DNA of 28,009 nucleotides. Source: a virus. Location: the IMG/VR virus record IMGVR_UViG_3300046472_000146, positions 1 to 28,009 of that record, one strand, 5' to 3'. This document shows, piece by piece, positions 11,732-21,981 of the stretch. The notes under the pieces are model-generated. The model ran no database searches, was not told where the DNA came from, and worked only from the letters and a program-made list of their open reading frames with translations. Position numbers and translations under genes: made by a program. Each line of letters starts with the position of its first letter. Within the stretch, counting starts at the first letter, position 1.

Positions 11732-14700
11732 TTAGAGGTAATAAGGCATCAACCACCAGATCGCATAAAGCTCGTCGGCGATCAGTCTGATTATCTTGTG
11801 CTGATTATCAGGATTCGGGATGCCGTTCGTTCCCGGATATGCGAGTTTGAAAACCGTCGCTTGTGGCTGACCTCCACCCCATCCGTTGAACACGTCCGTT
11901 CCAACGATTGTCTGGACCTGTATCAGCTGATCATAGCCCGTTGTTAGCGGAGTCAAGATGCTCTGCACCGCGCGCATGTGGATGATGTCGACGATCATTC
12001 CCGGATTCGCTTGTGCGGACGGCAGTGTCAGATTTTGCGGACCATTGACGGTATCAACGATGACGGTTCGCCAATCCGTGCTGATCGCAGTTGTAGTCCC
12101 ACTCGGCGGTTGTAATTCCTTGGCTTTGAATCGCGTTCCACCCGTCCCAACGATCGACCCCTGTGGGTTGACGGTAAAGACATCGGCGCTGTTCTGGCGC
12201 ACCCTGATCTTGTTCTTTGTGCCTGCAAAGCCCGGCGAGTTAATCCATAGTCCTTCGGTATCGGCATCCTGGAGGATAAGCACTGCGGGATTATTGGCAT
12301 TGAAACTGGCCTCGCGAGTAAAGGCCGGGGCGGCACTGCTGTTGCGCTGTCCGTGCAATTCGATAGTCCTGTATGAGCTGATCTGGAAACGTGCGTCATC
12401 GCCTGCCTGTAGCGTGTTCCAGTCAGCATAGACATCGAAGCGCGTGCACTCGCCGCTGTTCGATCCCGCCGTCGTCACGAGCGGAATGAATCCACAGGCT
12501 CGAGGGCTCGACGAGGTTGAACTGCGCGGATAGATAAACAGGCCGTTGTAGAGATAGATCGCACCAACGCGGTTGGTTCCATTGCCAATGTTATAGCTCG
12601 CATCGGCATTGAAATTGAACGATTGATTGATTGAGGTCGTCGTCAGATTTGATAAGGCAGTATTTGCGAACCCGCTTCCGGTAGTTGGGTCAAGCCATTG
12701 AAGCACGGGCGTCCCTGACGTTGTTGTATAGCCGAGCACCTTCATCGCACCGCCCGTTGGGTATGGCGTCGATCCCGGCCAGGTATAAGGCAGATCCTTG
12801 ATGAAGGCGATGTTGCCGGTGTAATCAACCGCAAAACGATTGAGCGGGCTACCAGGTGCAGCCGGCGGGATGGTCTGCCACTGATAGTAAAACGGGTAGC
12901 CTGTGCTGTTTGCTTTTGGCAAGACAACAACGCCGTTATCGTTTGCGTTGGCACGGATGAGAAGCGCGTGCAAGGCAGTCGGGACTTCATTGAAGGCTAC
13001 GTGGAAGTTGGTTGTGTCCTCGGCGAAGTTGCTGCTGCCGACGTTGGATGTAGTTGTGAATACCGCGAGCCGTCCGATCGTTCCAGGTCCGACTGTTCCA
13101 GGACCGCCGGCAAGCGGATCGAGCCATTGCAGCTGAGGCGTGCCCGATGCGGTCGTGTAGCCCAGCACCTTCATCGCCCCACTGGCCGGATAAGTAATCG
13201 CAGTGGGCCAGTTGTACGCTTTGGCTCTGATGACTGTCAGATCGCCGTTGAAATCAACCACAAATCTGTTCTGCGGTATCGAGCCGAAGCATTGAATGAA
13301 GTTGCCTGAATACGTTGACGGCGATTGAAGGGTCAGACCGTGAACGGCTGCGCCAAGAATTCGACAATAGAAGGCGCTCGAGTTCGTCGTGCCGGTGTTT
13401 CCCGTAAGGTAATCATCGTTGAACGTCAGCTTGCCGGCAGGACCATCTATCCAGAGCCGACCCTGATTGGCACTACCAGTGCCTGCGCGGATGAGCACAT
13501 ACCCGCCGCTCGTGCTGCCCGTATTGTTGAGCGCAGGTCCGAATCTGACGATGTTGTCGGTGCCGCACGTCGCAAGCTCGCAGTAATTCGCCGGGGAAGC
13601 GTAAAGCGTGTTGACAACCTGGTTGTTGTCTACCCTAAGACCCACCGCCATGATGTGAAACTCAGTGCCGGCGTCCTCAGCCGGCGCATTGGTGATGCTG
13701 GTCCCGGCAGCGTCATACTTGACGATCCGGTTGGGCGTTCCAGGCGGAATCGTCCCAGTACCGCCCACCATTGGCATCCAGGAGAGGGTCACGGGCGCAT
13801 TTGTAGTGGCCTGCGTTGTATAGCCGAGGACCATCGGCGGGCCGGGAGGGCTGGTCGTGATGAGAGGCGTGCTCGATGGCCATGTGTATTGCCTCTTTTT
13901 GATGAAGCTCAGATCGCCATCGAATGCGACCTGGAATTGCGGCACAGTCAGCGCACCCAAGCATTGAATGAAGTTGCCCGTGTACGATGCAGGTGCTTGC
14001 ATCGTCAGGCCATTCACAGCTGCGCCGATAATCTTGGCGTAGAAGGTGCTTGAGTTCGGGGATCCTGAATTGGCCGTGTTGACGTCATTGAACGTCAGCT
14101 TGCCATTGATGCCATCTACGTAGAGGCGCCCCTGATTGCTTGCGCCGGTGCCTGAGCGAACGCATACGATAGCACCTGTTGAGCCGCCCGTTGCCGCGTC
14201 GAACTTCGGCCCGAAATAGGCGACGTCATCGGTATCGACCATGCAGAGATGAGCCGTGTTGCCTGTTCCATACACCGAGACGAGCGGCAAGGTGCGATCG
14301 AGCCATGCGCCCACGAGGATGAAATGCACCTGGCCGAATGCGTACTCAACGTGGGCGTCTTCGATGTTCGTGCCGGCTGAGTTGTACTTGGTGAAGTGAT
14401 TCGGCGGGCCTGCGGCGACTCCGGTGACAGTGCCGGTCGTGCCAACGGTCGTCCAAACCCCGTTGTATCCGAGCTTGAGCGCGCCTGCGTCGTTGACCAT
14501 CGACATATAGTTCGCGCCCACTGGCGGGGGATCTGTGCTGCCTGTCCCAGTCGTTGAGATCGGCGCGAACTCGATCGGCCTGTGCATCCTGCCGCCGAAG
14601 TCGTGGATGCCGCGCTCCCACGCGCCGAACATGTGCTTGCCTGAGCACATCCTGAAATTGGCAAAACTGATGATGACGTTATTCGGACCTGGCGTGACGT

Positions 14701-17140
14701 TGACCTGCACTTCAATCGTGCGTCCTGTGCCTGAGCCTAGAAAGCATCTGACGTGCCCGACCTGCCACGTATCCTGGACGACCGCAAAACGGCGTGTTGA
14801 CCATTGCAGAACTTCATCAATACCGCTCGAAGGATGGAGGCGTACTTCGACGTAATAGCCGGTTGTTTCGACGCCTTCCTGTGAATCGATGTTCCAATCG
14901 AAGGCAAGCGTGAATAGCCCCGGACCCGTTGTGTCAGGGATTGGCACGATCTGGCTCAGGATTTTGGTTGCGGTCGTGTTAGGCGTTTGCGTCGTCGCGT
15001 TGACGTGGACGAATGTGCCACCGCGCGTCTGTGAGTTTGTGATAAGTGGACACCAGGTAGGATTGACGACGGTCCACGCCTCGAAGCCGCCTGTGCCATC
15101 AAGGAACCTGCCATTGACGATCAGGTCGCGCCCGAACATCGAGTCATACGAGTACTCGTTGCCGGCAACGCGATTAGTGCGCGGATCGGCTGCCTGGTAG
15201 ACACGCACGCCTGAGCCAATGCGCAGCCTGTCCCACGAATTGTCCTGTTGCCAGAGATTGATATCGCCGACGATGAATGAATCATCGATCTGAATCTCGC
15301 TCGAGGTGGAATCGATTTCGAACTGAGGGCGATCATTGAAGAATGAATTCTTGACCGAGACGCAGTGGCAATTGATCAGCGCGAAATCGGAGCGGTGAGC
15401 ATTGATGAAGTCGGGCGGTCCAGCCGACGTGCCGCCCCAATTCTCGATGGTCATGGCGATGCAATTCTCCATTCGGATGGCTGCACCGCCTGGACCTGCA
15501 TTATCCTCTTCGTGAATGCCTATGAATCTGCAATTGGCTGAGTTGTAGCACTTGATGGCATTAACATCGCTGAGCGTGTTGGTCGCGCCTGAGCCGGCAT
15601 CTGCGAAGTTGCCTTGGATCGTGCTGCCATCCACGACTGTATCGTTGGCTCGATTCATCAGAATCGATGCGACGTTGACCGGGAACACCTCGAGCGTACC
15701 TGACGCGGTGAATTGAGCCTGGTGCGCGAGAGTGACATTCGAGCTGCTATTGAAGACATCAACGAAGCTGTATAGATCACCGCCGCCGGTCGCCGCTCCG
15801 TGAACGATGACGAACTTGCCCCGATCATTTGCCGTAAAGCCTGAGCCGCTGAGCGTGCGCGAGCCTGCCGTCATTGAGCCTGTGACAGTGCGCTTCGAAT
15901 CTGATGGACCTGCTGATATCGCCTGGTCGAAGGTGGAATCGGTGATTGTGTTGGCGTTCGGCTGCTTGTTAGGCGAGATGGTATCCGGTCCGACGAATGC
16001 GACGTGGCCGGACTTGTTCTCACGGAAGATGCACTGGCTGATCCAGGACACCTCCATATTGTCAGACCATAATCCGAACCTGCCCCATCCGATGACGCGG
16101 CACCGCTGCATCACGAAGTTGTTATAAATGCCGGTGTAACCCGGTGCCGTCATCCTGATGCCGATGCCCTTGCTCAGCGCATCGATCGTGCCTGATGCAT
16201 CACCGATCGTGCCGGTAGCGACAGTCAGGTCCAGGAAGACAAGCGAATCAATCTTCAAGTCAGATGTGGGAATGAAGCCATCGCCGTGATTCTGGAAGAC
16301 AAACTGCGATTGATCCCATCCAGAACCGTGAATGATTATCGAGAAGCCTTCACTGGTGGTCGGCAGCGTGATCGAGGAGCTTAGCCTGTAATAGCCGGGG
16401 GGCATGGCGAGATCGCCCTTGGCATTGAGCCACGCTTGCACGGCTGCGGTGTCATCCGCCTGGACGATCGTATACGGACCTGCCGTGAATGGTCCCGCGT
16501 TGAGCGTGATTGTCTTGCCGTCAGCAGAAACCGCGAGGCACGTTGTGACCAGTGGCGATCCGCTCACGCCGGCACCGGCAACGTAAATACCCTGCCCCGG
16601 CTGAAGCTCGAGCGTCGTTGCAAGCACGATATCCGAACCGGTGCCGCTCCATGTCGCAGTCGTCACGGCAATCTGCCCCGAAGCGTTGAAGTCCGTCTTG
16701 AGGTTCAACTGACCGGTAGGTACGCCAAATGTGGTCAGATCGCTCTCACCGAATACCGAATCGTCCTTGATCTGGAATGATTGAAGCAGATTGAGCACGG
16801 GCCTGGGCGTGGGCACTGTGCCGTATGAATAGCCGTGATTGACGCGAAGTTGCTGATAGAAGTTGCTTGGGCCAGTGCTCGTGCCAATGCCAAGCGCGCT
16901 CACCGTGTATGGCGTGGCATCACCAGGCCCCCCCATGAATCCCTGCCCACGTCCACCACGGGGAACGCAGCGTAAAACGATATCCGCATCAGTGGGAATC
17001 GGCAGCAGCACCTTTTGAGCCGTACCGATGGTGAAGGTGCCGAGCAATTGAGAACGTTGCACTGGATCGCCCGAATAATGCCAGTAGACGTCGGCATTGT
17101 GCGTCGTAACTGTCTTATCGGGATTGATGATGTCAGCCAT
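11732..17140 (-). CDS. Large tail fibre/spike with beta-helix and repeated modules (1802 aa)
   Basis: The N-terminal 110 residues are a probable tail-attachment domain. At about 229-660, DDTAAVQAWLNA and a series of short beta strands with N/D/G-rich turns fit the pectate-lyase-like right-handed beta-helix seen in phage spikes. About 660-900 holds jelly-roll-like sequence. About 900-1490 is made of three related modules, and the C-terminal 300 residues are a distinct region ending in YAIWWLMPYYL, perhaps a trimerisation tip. The gene follows the hub gene directly (stop TAA adjacent to ATG), with GAGG at 8 bases. Receptor binding and possible polysaccharide cleavage are inferred from the family. 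No catalytic residues can be assigned by eye. Confidence 0.85.
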   Translation of the reverse strand: MADIINPDKTVTTHNADVYWHYSGDPVQRSQLLGTFTIGTAQKVLLPIPTDADIVLRCVPRGGRGQGFMGGPGDATPYTVSALGIGTSTGPSNFYQQLRVNHGYSYGTVPTPRPVLNLLQSFQIKDDSVFGESDLTTFGVPTGQLNLKTDFNASGQIAVTTATWSGTGSDIVLATTLELQPGQGIYVAGAGVSGSPLVTTCLAVSADGKTITLNAGPFTAGPYTIVQADDTAAVQAWLNAKGDLAMPPGYYRLSSSITLPTTSEGFSIIIHGSGWDQSQFVFQNHGDGFIPTSDLKIDSLVFLDLTVATGTIGDASGTIDALSKGIGIRMTAPGYTGIYNNFVMQRCRVIGWGRFGLWSDNMEVSWISQCIFRENKSGHVAFVGPDTISPNKQPNANTITDSTFDQAISAGPSDSKRTVTGSMTAGSRTLSGSGFTANDRGKFVIVHGAATGGGDLYSFVDVFNSSSNVTLAHQAQFTASGTLEVFPVNVASILMNRANDTVVDGSTIQGNFADAGSGATNTLSDVNAIKCYNSANCRFIGIHEEDNAGPGGAAIRMENCIAMTIENWGGTSAGPPDFINAHRSDFALINCHCVSVKNSFFNDRPQFEIDSTSSEIQIDDSFIVGDINLWQQDNSWDRLRIGSGVRVYQAADPRTNRVAGNEYSYDSMFGRDLIVNGRFLDGTGGFEAWTVVNPTWCPLITNSQTRGGTFVHVNATTQTPNTTATKILSQIVPIPDTTGPGLFTLAFDWNIDSQEGVETTGYYVEVRLHPSSGIDEVLQWSTRRFAVVQDTWQVGHVRCFLGSGTGRTIEVQVNVTPGPNNVIISFANFRMCSGKHMFGAWERGIHDFGGRMHRPIEFAPISTTGTGSTDPPPVGANYMSMVNDAGALKLGYNGVWTTVGTTGTVTGVAAGPPNHFTKYNSAGTNIEDAHVEYAFGQVHFILVGAWLDRTLPLVSVYGTGNTAHLCMVDTDDVAYFGPKFDAATGGSTGAIVCVRSGTGASNQGRLYVDGINGKLTFNDVNTANSGSPNSSTFYAKIIGAAVNGLTMQAPASYTGNFIQCLGALTVPQFQVAFDGDLSFIKKRQYTWPSSTPLITTSPPGPPMVLGYTTQATTNAPVTLSWMPMVGGTGTIPPGTPNRIVKYDAAGTSITNAPAEDAGTEFHIMAVGLRVDNNQVVNTLYASPANYCELATCGTDNIVRFGPALNNTGSTSGGYVLIRAGTGSANQGRLWIDGPAGKLTFNDDYLTGNTGTTNSSAFYCRILGAAVHGLTLQSPSTYSGNFIQCFGSIPQNRFVVDFNGDLTVIRAKAYNWPTAITYPASGAMKVLGYTTASGTPQLQWLDPLAGGPGTVGPGTIGRLAVFTTTSNVGSSNFAEDTTNFHVAFNEVPTALHALLIRANANDNGVVVLPKANSTGYPFYYQWQTIPPAAPGSPLNRFAVDYTGNIAFIKDLPYTWPGSTPYPTGGAMKVLGYTTTSGTPVLQWLDPTTGSGFANTALSNLTTTSINQSFNFNADASYNIGNGTNRVGAIYLYNGLFIYPRSSTSSSPRACGFIPLVTTAGSNSGECTRFDVYADWNTLQAGDDARFQISSYRTIELHGQRNSSAAPAFTREASFNANNPAVLILQDADTEGLWINSPGFAGTKNKIRVRQNSADVFTVNPQGSIVGTGGTRFKAKELQPPSGTTTAISTDWRTVIVDTVNGPQNLTLPSAQANPGMIVDIIHMRAVQSILTPLTTGYDQLIQVQTIVGTDVFNGWGGGQPQATVFKLAYPGTNGIPNPDNQHKIIRLIADELYAIWWLMPYYL
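12680..14430 (-). repeat. Three related modules inside the tail-fibre gene
   Basis: Unit A (about residues 904-1125) and unit B (about 1126-1345) share GTGxxNQGRLxxDGxxGKLTFND, a GNFIQC segment, and YxWP followed by a VLGYTT ending. Unit C (about 1346-1490) keeps only the first and last parts (LNRFAVDYTGNIAFIKDLPY, KVLGYTTTSGTPVLQWLDP). The DNA also repeats: aagcattgaatgaagttgcc occurs in units A and B. The copies are clearly diverged, so this is old internal duplication. Confidence 0.75.
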
Positions 17141-19465
17141 TTATGGCCTCGGAATTGTCTGCAACTTGAAATGAAGGATGCCCGGTTCAGTCGCTATTTC
17201 GACCGGCTTCACATCTTGAGGCGAGCCAAGGATTGCGCCGCCATCGTTCTCCACTGCCGGTGCGGGCGGATAGTTTGTGTTATTAGCGATGTATTGCCGA
17301 GGGAACAATTGCGCTTCGATATCCATCTTGAGATCAGCCTTGCGCGTCAGCTTGAGCACCCTGAAATACTCGTATGGATAACCGGGCGCCTCCTGAAACC
17401 TGTTCACCGTCTGCGAAACCACACGGATGATCGAATAAGGATGCAGGCCGAGCACATCAGAGAGCAGCGACCAGGTTGTAAACTTGATTTTGAAATTGTT
17501 TATGATTCCGCCGCTTTCGAATGGCCCGAGGTCTAAGATGCGCTTCGCCATCCGGTAGGCTTCGGACATGTACATCGTGCCGACGGCGTTGTATTCCTTA
17601 GTCACCGGGCGCGTTGATTGATCGCCCGCCGCAACGCCTGCCCGCATCTGCTGAATCTCGTCATTCAGGACAAGCGGCCTTGATTGATTGTTGTACTTCG
17701 TATCATCGAAGTTGACCTTGATTTGATTCGGGATCTTGCTGTCGCTCTCGCGTGAATACTTCAGCGTCGATTGATTGTTGTCGAAGATGATGTTGCGCAC
17801 CGTGCCATCACTGCCCTGATCGGAGAATATCGGCACGGTTGAAGGCAGGCCGATCTCAAGCGGCTCGATCCTGATCTTCGATTGATGGTAATAAGGCAGA
17901 GTGAACATCCCTGCGAGGCATATATCATTCAGATGGTCAGACCACTTGCCTTCGTTGATGTCGGCATTGAACGTGGTGCGCGGAATGCTAACGGCGCCGC
18001 CGGTCTCATCTATCGAGTTGACCGCGGTATTGCAATAATTCTCCAGGTCGATCCAGTCCTGAATGACGAAGCGTGAGATATCGATGCCGAGGCCGTAACG
18101 CTTGTTGGTATAGAGGTCCAGCAGGCACCATGCGCGACTCGCGGTGTACTGCCGGGTGAAGGCTGATGTCGTCGTGTAGACTGCAATGTCCTTCTTACCC
18201 TTGATGACCGCATCGCATTTGATGTCATCAGGAGTGACGTTGCGATAATCGCCGCGCCCGTAATCCAGGCGCATAACTGCCGTGTTCGGATAGTTCAGAA
18301 CATTATCCGAGAAGGTCGTGGCGCTCTGATGTGGAGTTCCCCAGATGCCGGCGTAATCCGCATGATGGTTGGTGATCTGCAAGCCATTGATCGTGAAACC
18401 CGAGAAGTTATCCGACTCTGGAACGGCCGTAGGCTTTGGGTCATACGGTGCCCCGGATTCAGCCGCCCAAGAGTCTGAAGTAGCTGCCGCTCCCACGATC
18501 GGCCCTTCGCATACAGCCCACAGTGTTCTCAGGAATCCCGCACCGTGACTGTCGGTATAAGGCTCGGTGACATAGGCGAGCATGATCAGATCTCTGATAT
18601 ATCGGTAGCCATAAACGACCCGCAATGGCGTTCTGAGCACACTTTCATTGGCGAATGAACGCGCTACGTTATGGCTCCCAGTGATGAATTCCAGGACGAC
18701 ATCGAAGGCCTCATAATTCAGAACGCCGCCGCCGACTTTAACGCCGCTGACGACGATCACTGGCGCGGTTTTCGGTCCGAGGCGTGCCGTGCAATCACCC
18801 GGTACTCTGCGCGGGCAGCTCGTGAACGGGACGCCGCCTGGACCAAGAAGTCCGATAGTCCCGCCGATGTGCAGGTTGTAAGGGCAATCGTTGTGTGGCG
18901 GGACAAGTTTATCCAGCGTGTCAAAGTACGGCAGGCCCGTATCAGGATTGACCAGTCCGCCGAAGGTCGCCTGACATCCAGGATAAATCGCACGCCTCGG
19001 GACGATCAAGTTCGGTGATCGCAGGCCGGATGCCGCTTCGATGTTGAACCACAACCCCTCAGTCTCTTTGGGCTGCTTGAGGAATCCCCACCAGATTTCA
19101 TTCGCCAGGGCATAATCCGGGAAGTATTGCGTCACCCGGCAGCGCGTGCCTTCGCCTGAGTTGAGAAATTCCGATATCAGCACGGCGTCGGCATCCCACA
19201 TCTTCAGCTTGACGACATCGTCGGATATCTCGGTAGTGCGTGGCAGCTCAACAAACCAGTCCTTGCGGGTAAATCTGGCGTCGATGACATCGAAGCCGAA
19301 TGTCGTAAGCGCAGGGAAGTCATCAACCCATCGCCCGTCTGAGTAATGCCTGGTGCGCGTGCCGCCCTGCCAGTAGATAGTGAGAATCTCGAAGACGCGA
19401 ACAGCGCGCACATCTGCGGGCAGTAGCGTGAGAATCTCCGCGATGTCGTGTGTTGTTGCTGGCAT
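17141..19465 (-). CDS. Tail tip/hub protein with gpL-like cysteine region and J-like hub (774 aa)
   Basis: Length, order (after the tape measure and distal tail genes, before the fibre) and the central domain fit the siphophage tail hub, the counterpart of lambda gpJ. The first 230 residues resemble lambda minor tail protein L: four cysteines at C164, C194, C217 and C225, in the stretch ending with CPRRVPGDC, match the layout of the cysteines that hold the gpL iron-sulphur cluster. The hub part runs from about 250 to 690 (CLLDLYTNKRYGLG, KIRIEPLEIG, NQIKVNFDD, LKLTRKADLKMD). It would form the tail tip that anchors the fibre and opens for DNA. I infer a gpL-gpJ fusion; the iron-sulphur site is a prediction. 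Confidence 0.72.
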   Translation of the reverse strand: MPATTHDIAEILTLLPADVRAVRVFEILTIYWQGGTRTRHYSDGRWVDDFPALTTFGFDVIDARFTRKDWFVELPRTTEISDDVVKLKMWDADAVLISEFLNSGEGTRCRVTQYFPDYALANEIWWGFLKQPKETEGLWFNIEAASGLRSPNLIVPRRAIYPGCQATFGGLVNPDTGLPYFDTLDKLVPPHNDCPYNLHIGGTIGLLGPGGVPFTSCPRRVPGDCTARLGPKTAPVIVVSGVKVGGGVLNYEAFDVVLEFITGSHNVARSFANESVLRTPLRVVYGYRYIRDLIMLAYVTEPYTDSHGAGFLRTLWAVCEGPIVGAAATSDSWAAESGAPYDPKPTAVPESDNFSGFTINGLQITNHHADYAGIWGTPHQSATTFSDNVLNYPNTAVMRLDYGRGDYRNVTPDDIKCDAVIKGKKDIAVYTTTSAFTRQYTASRAWCLLDLYTNKRYGLGIDISRFVIQDWIDLENYCNTAVNSIDETGGAVSIPRTTFNADINEGKWSDHLNDICLAGMFTLPYYHQSKIRIEPLEIGLPSTVPIFSDQGSDGTVRNIIFDNNQSTLKYSRESDSKIPNQIKVNFDDTKYNNQSRPLVLNDEIQQMRAGVAAGDQSTRPVTKEYNAVGTMYMSEAYRMAKRILDLGPFESGGIINNFKIKFTTWSLLSDVLGLHPYSIIRVVSQTVNRFQEAPGYPYEYFRVLKLTRKADLKMDIEAQLFPRQYIANNTNYPPAPAVENDGGAILGSPQDVKPVEIATEPGILHFKLQTIPRP

Positions 19466-19951
19466 TTATGGAAAGGGAATACCTGGCGTGATCGTCTGCG
19501 GGACGCCCGGCACGCGCGAGAGGCGAGTCTTGACGCTAAAGTCCCACCGCTGCTTCTCGGTGCCTGACTGCGATTGGTCGATCACATTGCCGTCCATTCG
19601 CACAAGAAAGTAAGTTGGGCTCAGCGGATTGCCAGGCTCAGCGGGATCAACCATGTAGAACGCCTCATTGCCGTTCGTCATCCGTCTCGCGAAAAAGCGT
19701 TGAAGATACTTGAGGCGTGATTGCAAATCCTCGAGGGTTGAGCCGTCCTGATAGCGAGGCTGGACGAGTGCAGGCCGTTCGTATGGATCGTGATAAATGC
19801 CTGTCCAGGAGAGATCCCATGTGCGGATTGGCGTCGAGTCGAGAACCGCAGCCGCATACCAGCCGCCGCCGAAATCTGCCGTGTAGGTCTCAAACGCGAA
19901 ATGGCGCTTGATTCCGGCAGTGCCTATGTCCATTAAAACTTCGAACGGCAT
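19466..19951 (-). CDS. Distal tail-type protein (161 aa)
   Basis: The gene lies between the tape measure and the hub, where siphophages place the distal tail or gpM-like protein. It begins MPFEVLMDIGTAGIKRHFAF, contains a beta-rich core with RTWDLSWTGI and NEAFYMVDPAEPGNPLSP, and ends in a strand followed by PQTITPGIPFP. Its ATG overlaps the tape-measure stop (TAATG), and its own stop abuts the hub ATG. It probably forms the ring joining tube and tip. No signature motif fixes the exact family. Confidence 0.65.
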   Translation of the reverse strand: MPFEVLMDIGTAGIKRHFAFETYTADFGGGWYAAAVLDSTPIRTWDLSWTGIYHDPYERPALVQPRYQDGSTLEDLQSRLKYLQRFFARRMTNGNEAFYMVDPAEPGNPLSPTYFLVRMDGNVIDQSQSGTEKQRWDFSVKTRLSRVPGVPQTITPGIPFP

Positions 19952-21981
19952 TACGCAGTCCTCAATCCGCTGATTTGCAGGAATTCGCGGCTGATCGAGC
20001 CGTCACGGCGCGATGCTTCGTTGTTTGCCTGACCGATGGCTACGGGATTCTGCTCAGCGCCGCGTGTGACGATATCGCCAGGTGATGCGGTGGAAAGCAT
20101 GCTATGAATGTCGGTGAGCAGCTGAATGCCGAGTGTCGTGCCACCGCCCTGGTTGATGGTGATATCTCCCGGCTTCTGCTCGCCGCCAAACCCACCACCC
20201 CCCGCCGCTGCGCCCGTTGCGCCACCGCCAAGTCCACCAGCCGCGCCAATACCAATACCAACAGCAGCAGCAGCACCAGCGATGATTCCGAAGGTTTGGG
20301 CTGCGGCAAAATGCACATGCGCTGCTGCTATATAGCCGGGAGCCAGCGCTGCCGTGAATGGGTTGGCAGCAGCAGTAGCAGCCTTCGCTAAATCCGCGAT
20401 GCCAAAAGCGACTTCCATAATCGCTCGGACACCGGCTTCAACGGCAAGCGAGGCGATGATCGATGCCGCTAACTGTTTGAATACCTGAGCGCCGCCCTTG
20501 CCCGTGAGAATGAATGTCTCAAGTAAGTTCTCAGTTGCGCCCGCGACTCCACTAATGGCTTTGCTGGCAAAGTCCGACCACGTAGTGAAAGCCGCGCCCG
20601 AATTCTTCAGAGCATCACCAATACTGTCAAACACTCCACCGATCGGGGGCAGTGGGATTGGTGGCGGTGCGCCAGGTATTGGCCCAACGCCGCCGCCGCC
20701 CGGTACGGCCTGGGCCTGACGCGCAAGATCAGCAACAATCTCATCTGTTCGGTCATGAATAAACTCAGCATAAGTGAGCCATTGCTGTTTCAGATCAGCG
20801 AAATGCTTGGCAAAGGCATCGTGGAGTTTTTGATCAGCGGCAATGGTCTTGTTGTCTTCTTCTCGCTGTGCCTCTGCTGCCTGAGTGCGCAACACTACGC
20901 GCTGTGTTTCGATATCGTTGAGCTGCTTGGTGCGCTGGTTTTGAAGCAGTGTTGGGTCTGCCTCAACTGCCTTCTGCCGCGCATCGAGTGCGGCGGTTTC
21001 TGCTTTTTGTAGCTCAGCGAGAACCGCAATCCGCCGCTTTGCGCCCTCTTCCTGCGTGATCAGTCCCTTTGCCTGATCCTCGTTGATCTGCTTATCGGCA
21101 ATGGCGGCATCTTGTCTGACTAACGTCAGCGCGTTCTCGGCCTTTGCCTGCTCGAGTGCGGCATCAGTCAAATCCTTGCGCGCTTTTTTGATTTTGCCGC
21201 TATCTGAATCGGTCCCTGCCGGACTTGCAACGAAGTTCTTGTTTTCTTCCTGGATGCTCTTGAGGTGCTTGGCATAGGCGTCATCAAACTCACCCATGTC
21301 ATCTAAGGCGCGCTTTGCCGCGAGAGGCGGGAATAATGCTTCTAATATCGACGACCCAACACCCTGTTGCTTCGGCTTCAGACCTTCAATCGTTCGACCC
21401 AGGGCATTGAGCCTGTTGAAAGTATCTGCGAGGTCGTCGCCAACGGCCGCTGCGAGTGGTCTCAGCCTGCCGAGCCAATCGGCGATGTCTTTCAGTAGGT
21501 TGATCAGTGCGGGGCCGGAAGTCTCGATGACCTCGGCCATGAATCCCGCTGATGCTCCTTTGAGCCGATCGAATGCCCCAAGAAGTTCCTGAGCGATGTT
21601 GCGCTGAAGCTCGGTAATATGACCGCCGGCGCTTTCAACTTGTTTCTGAAGTGCGTCGAAGCTCTCTTTGGATCTGGTGCCGATTTCCTCGATTGATTGG
21701 GAAATCTCGCGAAACGCTCTAACAAGAGTCAGTCCTCCTATAAGCCGCCCAATCGCGATTCTTACGTCATTGAACGTGACGCCTAATTGCCTGGCTGAAT
21801 CGGTCGTGGCTTTAAGCGCAGTATTCGCACCCGCGAATGCTTGTGCCTCGGCCTTCATGCCATCTTCGACGCCTTTGGCAAACTCCTTGTTGGTCGCCAT
21901 CAACTGCTGGAATGCCTTCTGGGCATCACCGGCATCGACGCCAACCTTAAACAGCAATCCTAATGAACTACCTACGGGCAT
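19951..21981 (-). CDS. Tail tape measure protein (676 aa)
   Basis: The protein is alanine-rich and helical, with a long coiled coil (about 225-415, for example KKARKDLTDAALEQAKAENA), a proline-rich hinge (PGAPPPIPLPPIGG, about 445-460) and hydrophobic segments (about 520-600) ending in a glycine-rich stretch. This is the standard layout of a siphophage tape measure, which sets tail length and enters the host envelope. At 676 residues, and about 1.5 angstrom per residue, the tail would be about 100 nm. It starts inside the end of the chaperone downstream frame. Confidence 0.92.
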   Translation of the reverse strand: MPVGSSLGLLFKVGVDAGDAQKAFQQLMATNKEFAKGVEDGMKAEAQAFAGANTALKATTDSARQLGVTFNDVRIAIGRLIGGLTLVRAFREISQSIEEIGTRSKESFDALQKQVESAGGHITELQRNIAQELLGAFDRLKGASAGFMAEVIETSGPALINLLKDIADWLGRLRPLAAAVGDDLADTFNRLNALGRTIEGLKPKQQGVGSSILEALFPPLAAKRALDDMGEFDDAYAKHLKSIQEENKNFVASPAGTDSDSGKIKKARKDLTDAALEQAKAENALTLVRQDAAIADKQINEDQAKGLITQEEGAKRRIAVLAELQKAETAALDARQKAVEADPTLLQNQRTKQLNDIETQRVVLRTQAAEAQREEDNKTIAADQKLHDAFAKHFADLKQQWLTYAEFIHDRTDEIVADLARQAQAVPGGGGVGPIPGAPPPIPLPPIGGVFDSIGDALKNSGAAFTTWSDFASKAISGVAGATENLLETFILTGKGGAQVFKQLAASIIASLAVEAGVRAIMEVAFGIADLAKAATAAANPFTAALAPGYIAAAHVHFAAAQTFGIIAGAAAAVGIGIGAAGGLGGGATGAAAGGGGFGGEQKPGDITINQGGGTTLGIQLLTDIHSMLSTASPGDIVTRGAEQNPVAIGQANNEASRRDGSISREFLQISGLRTA

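Noticed and set aside
13325-14053. Plus-strand frame of 242 codons within the tail fibre
   Set aside because: Arginine-rich shadow of the fibre gene, no family features.
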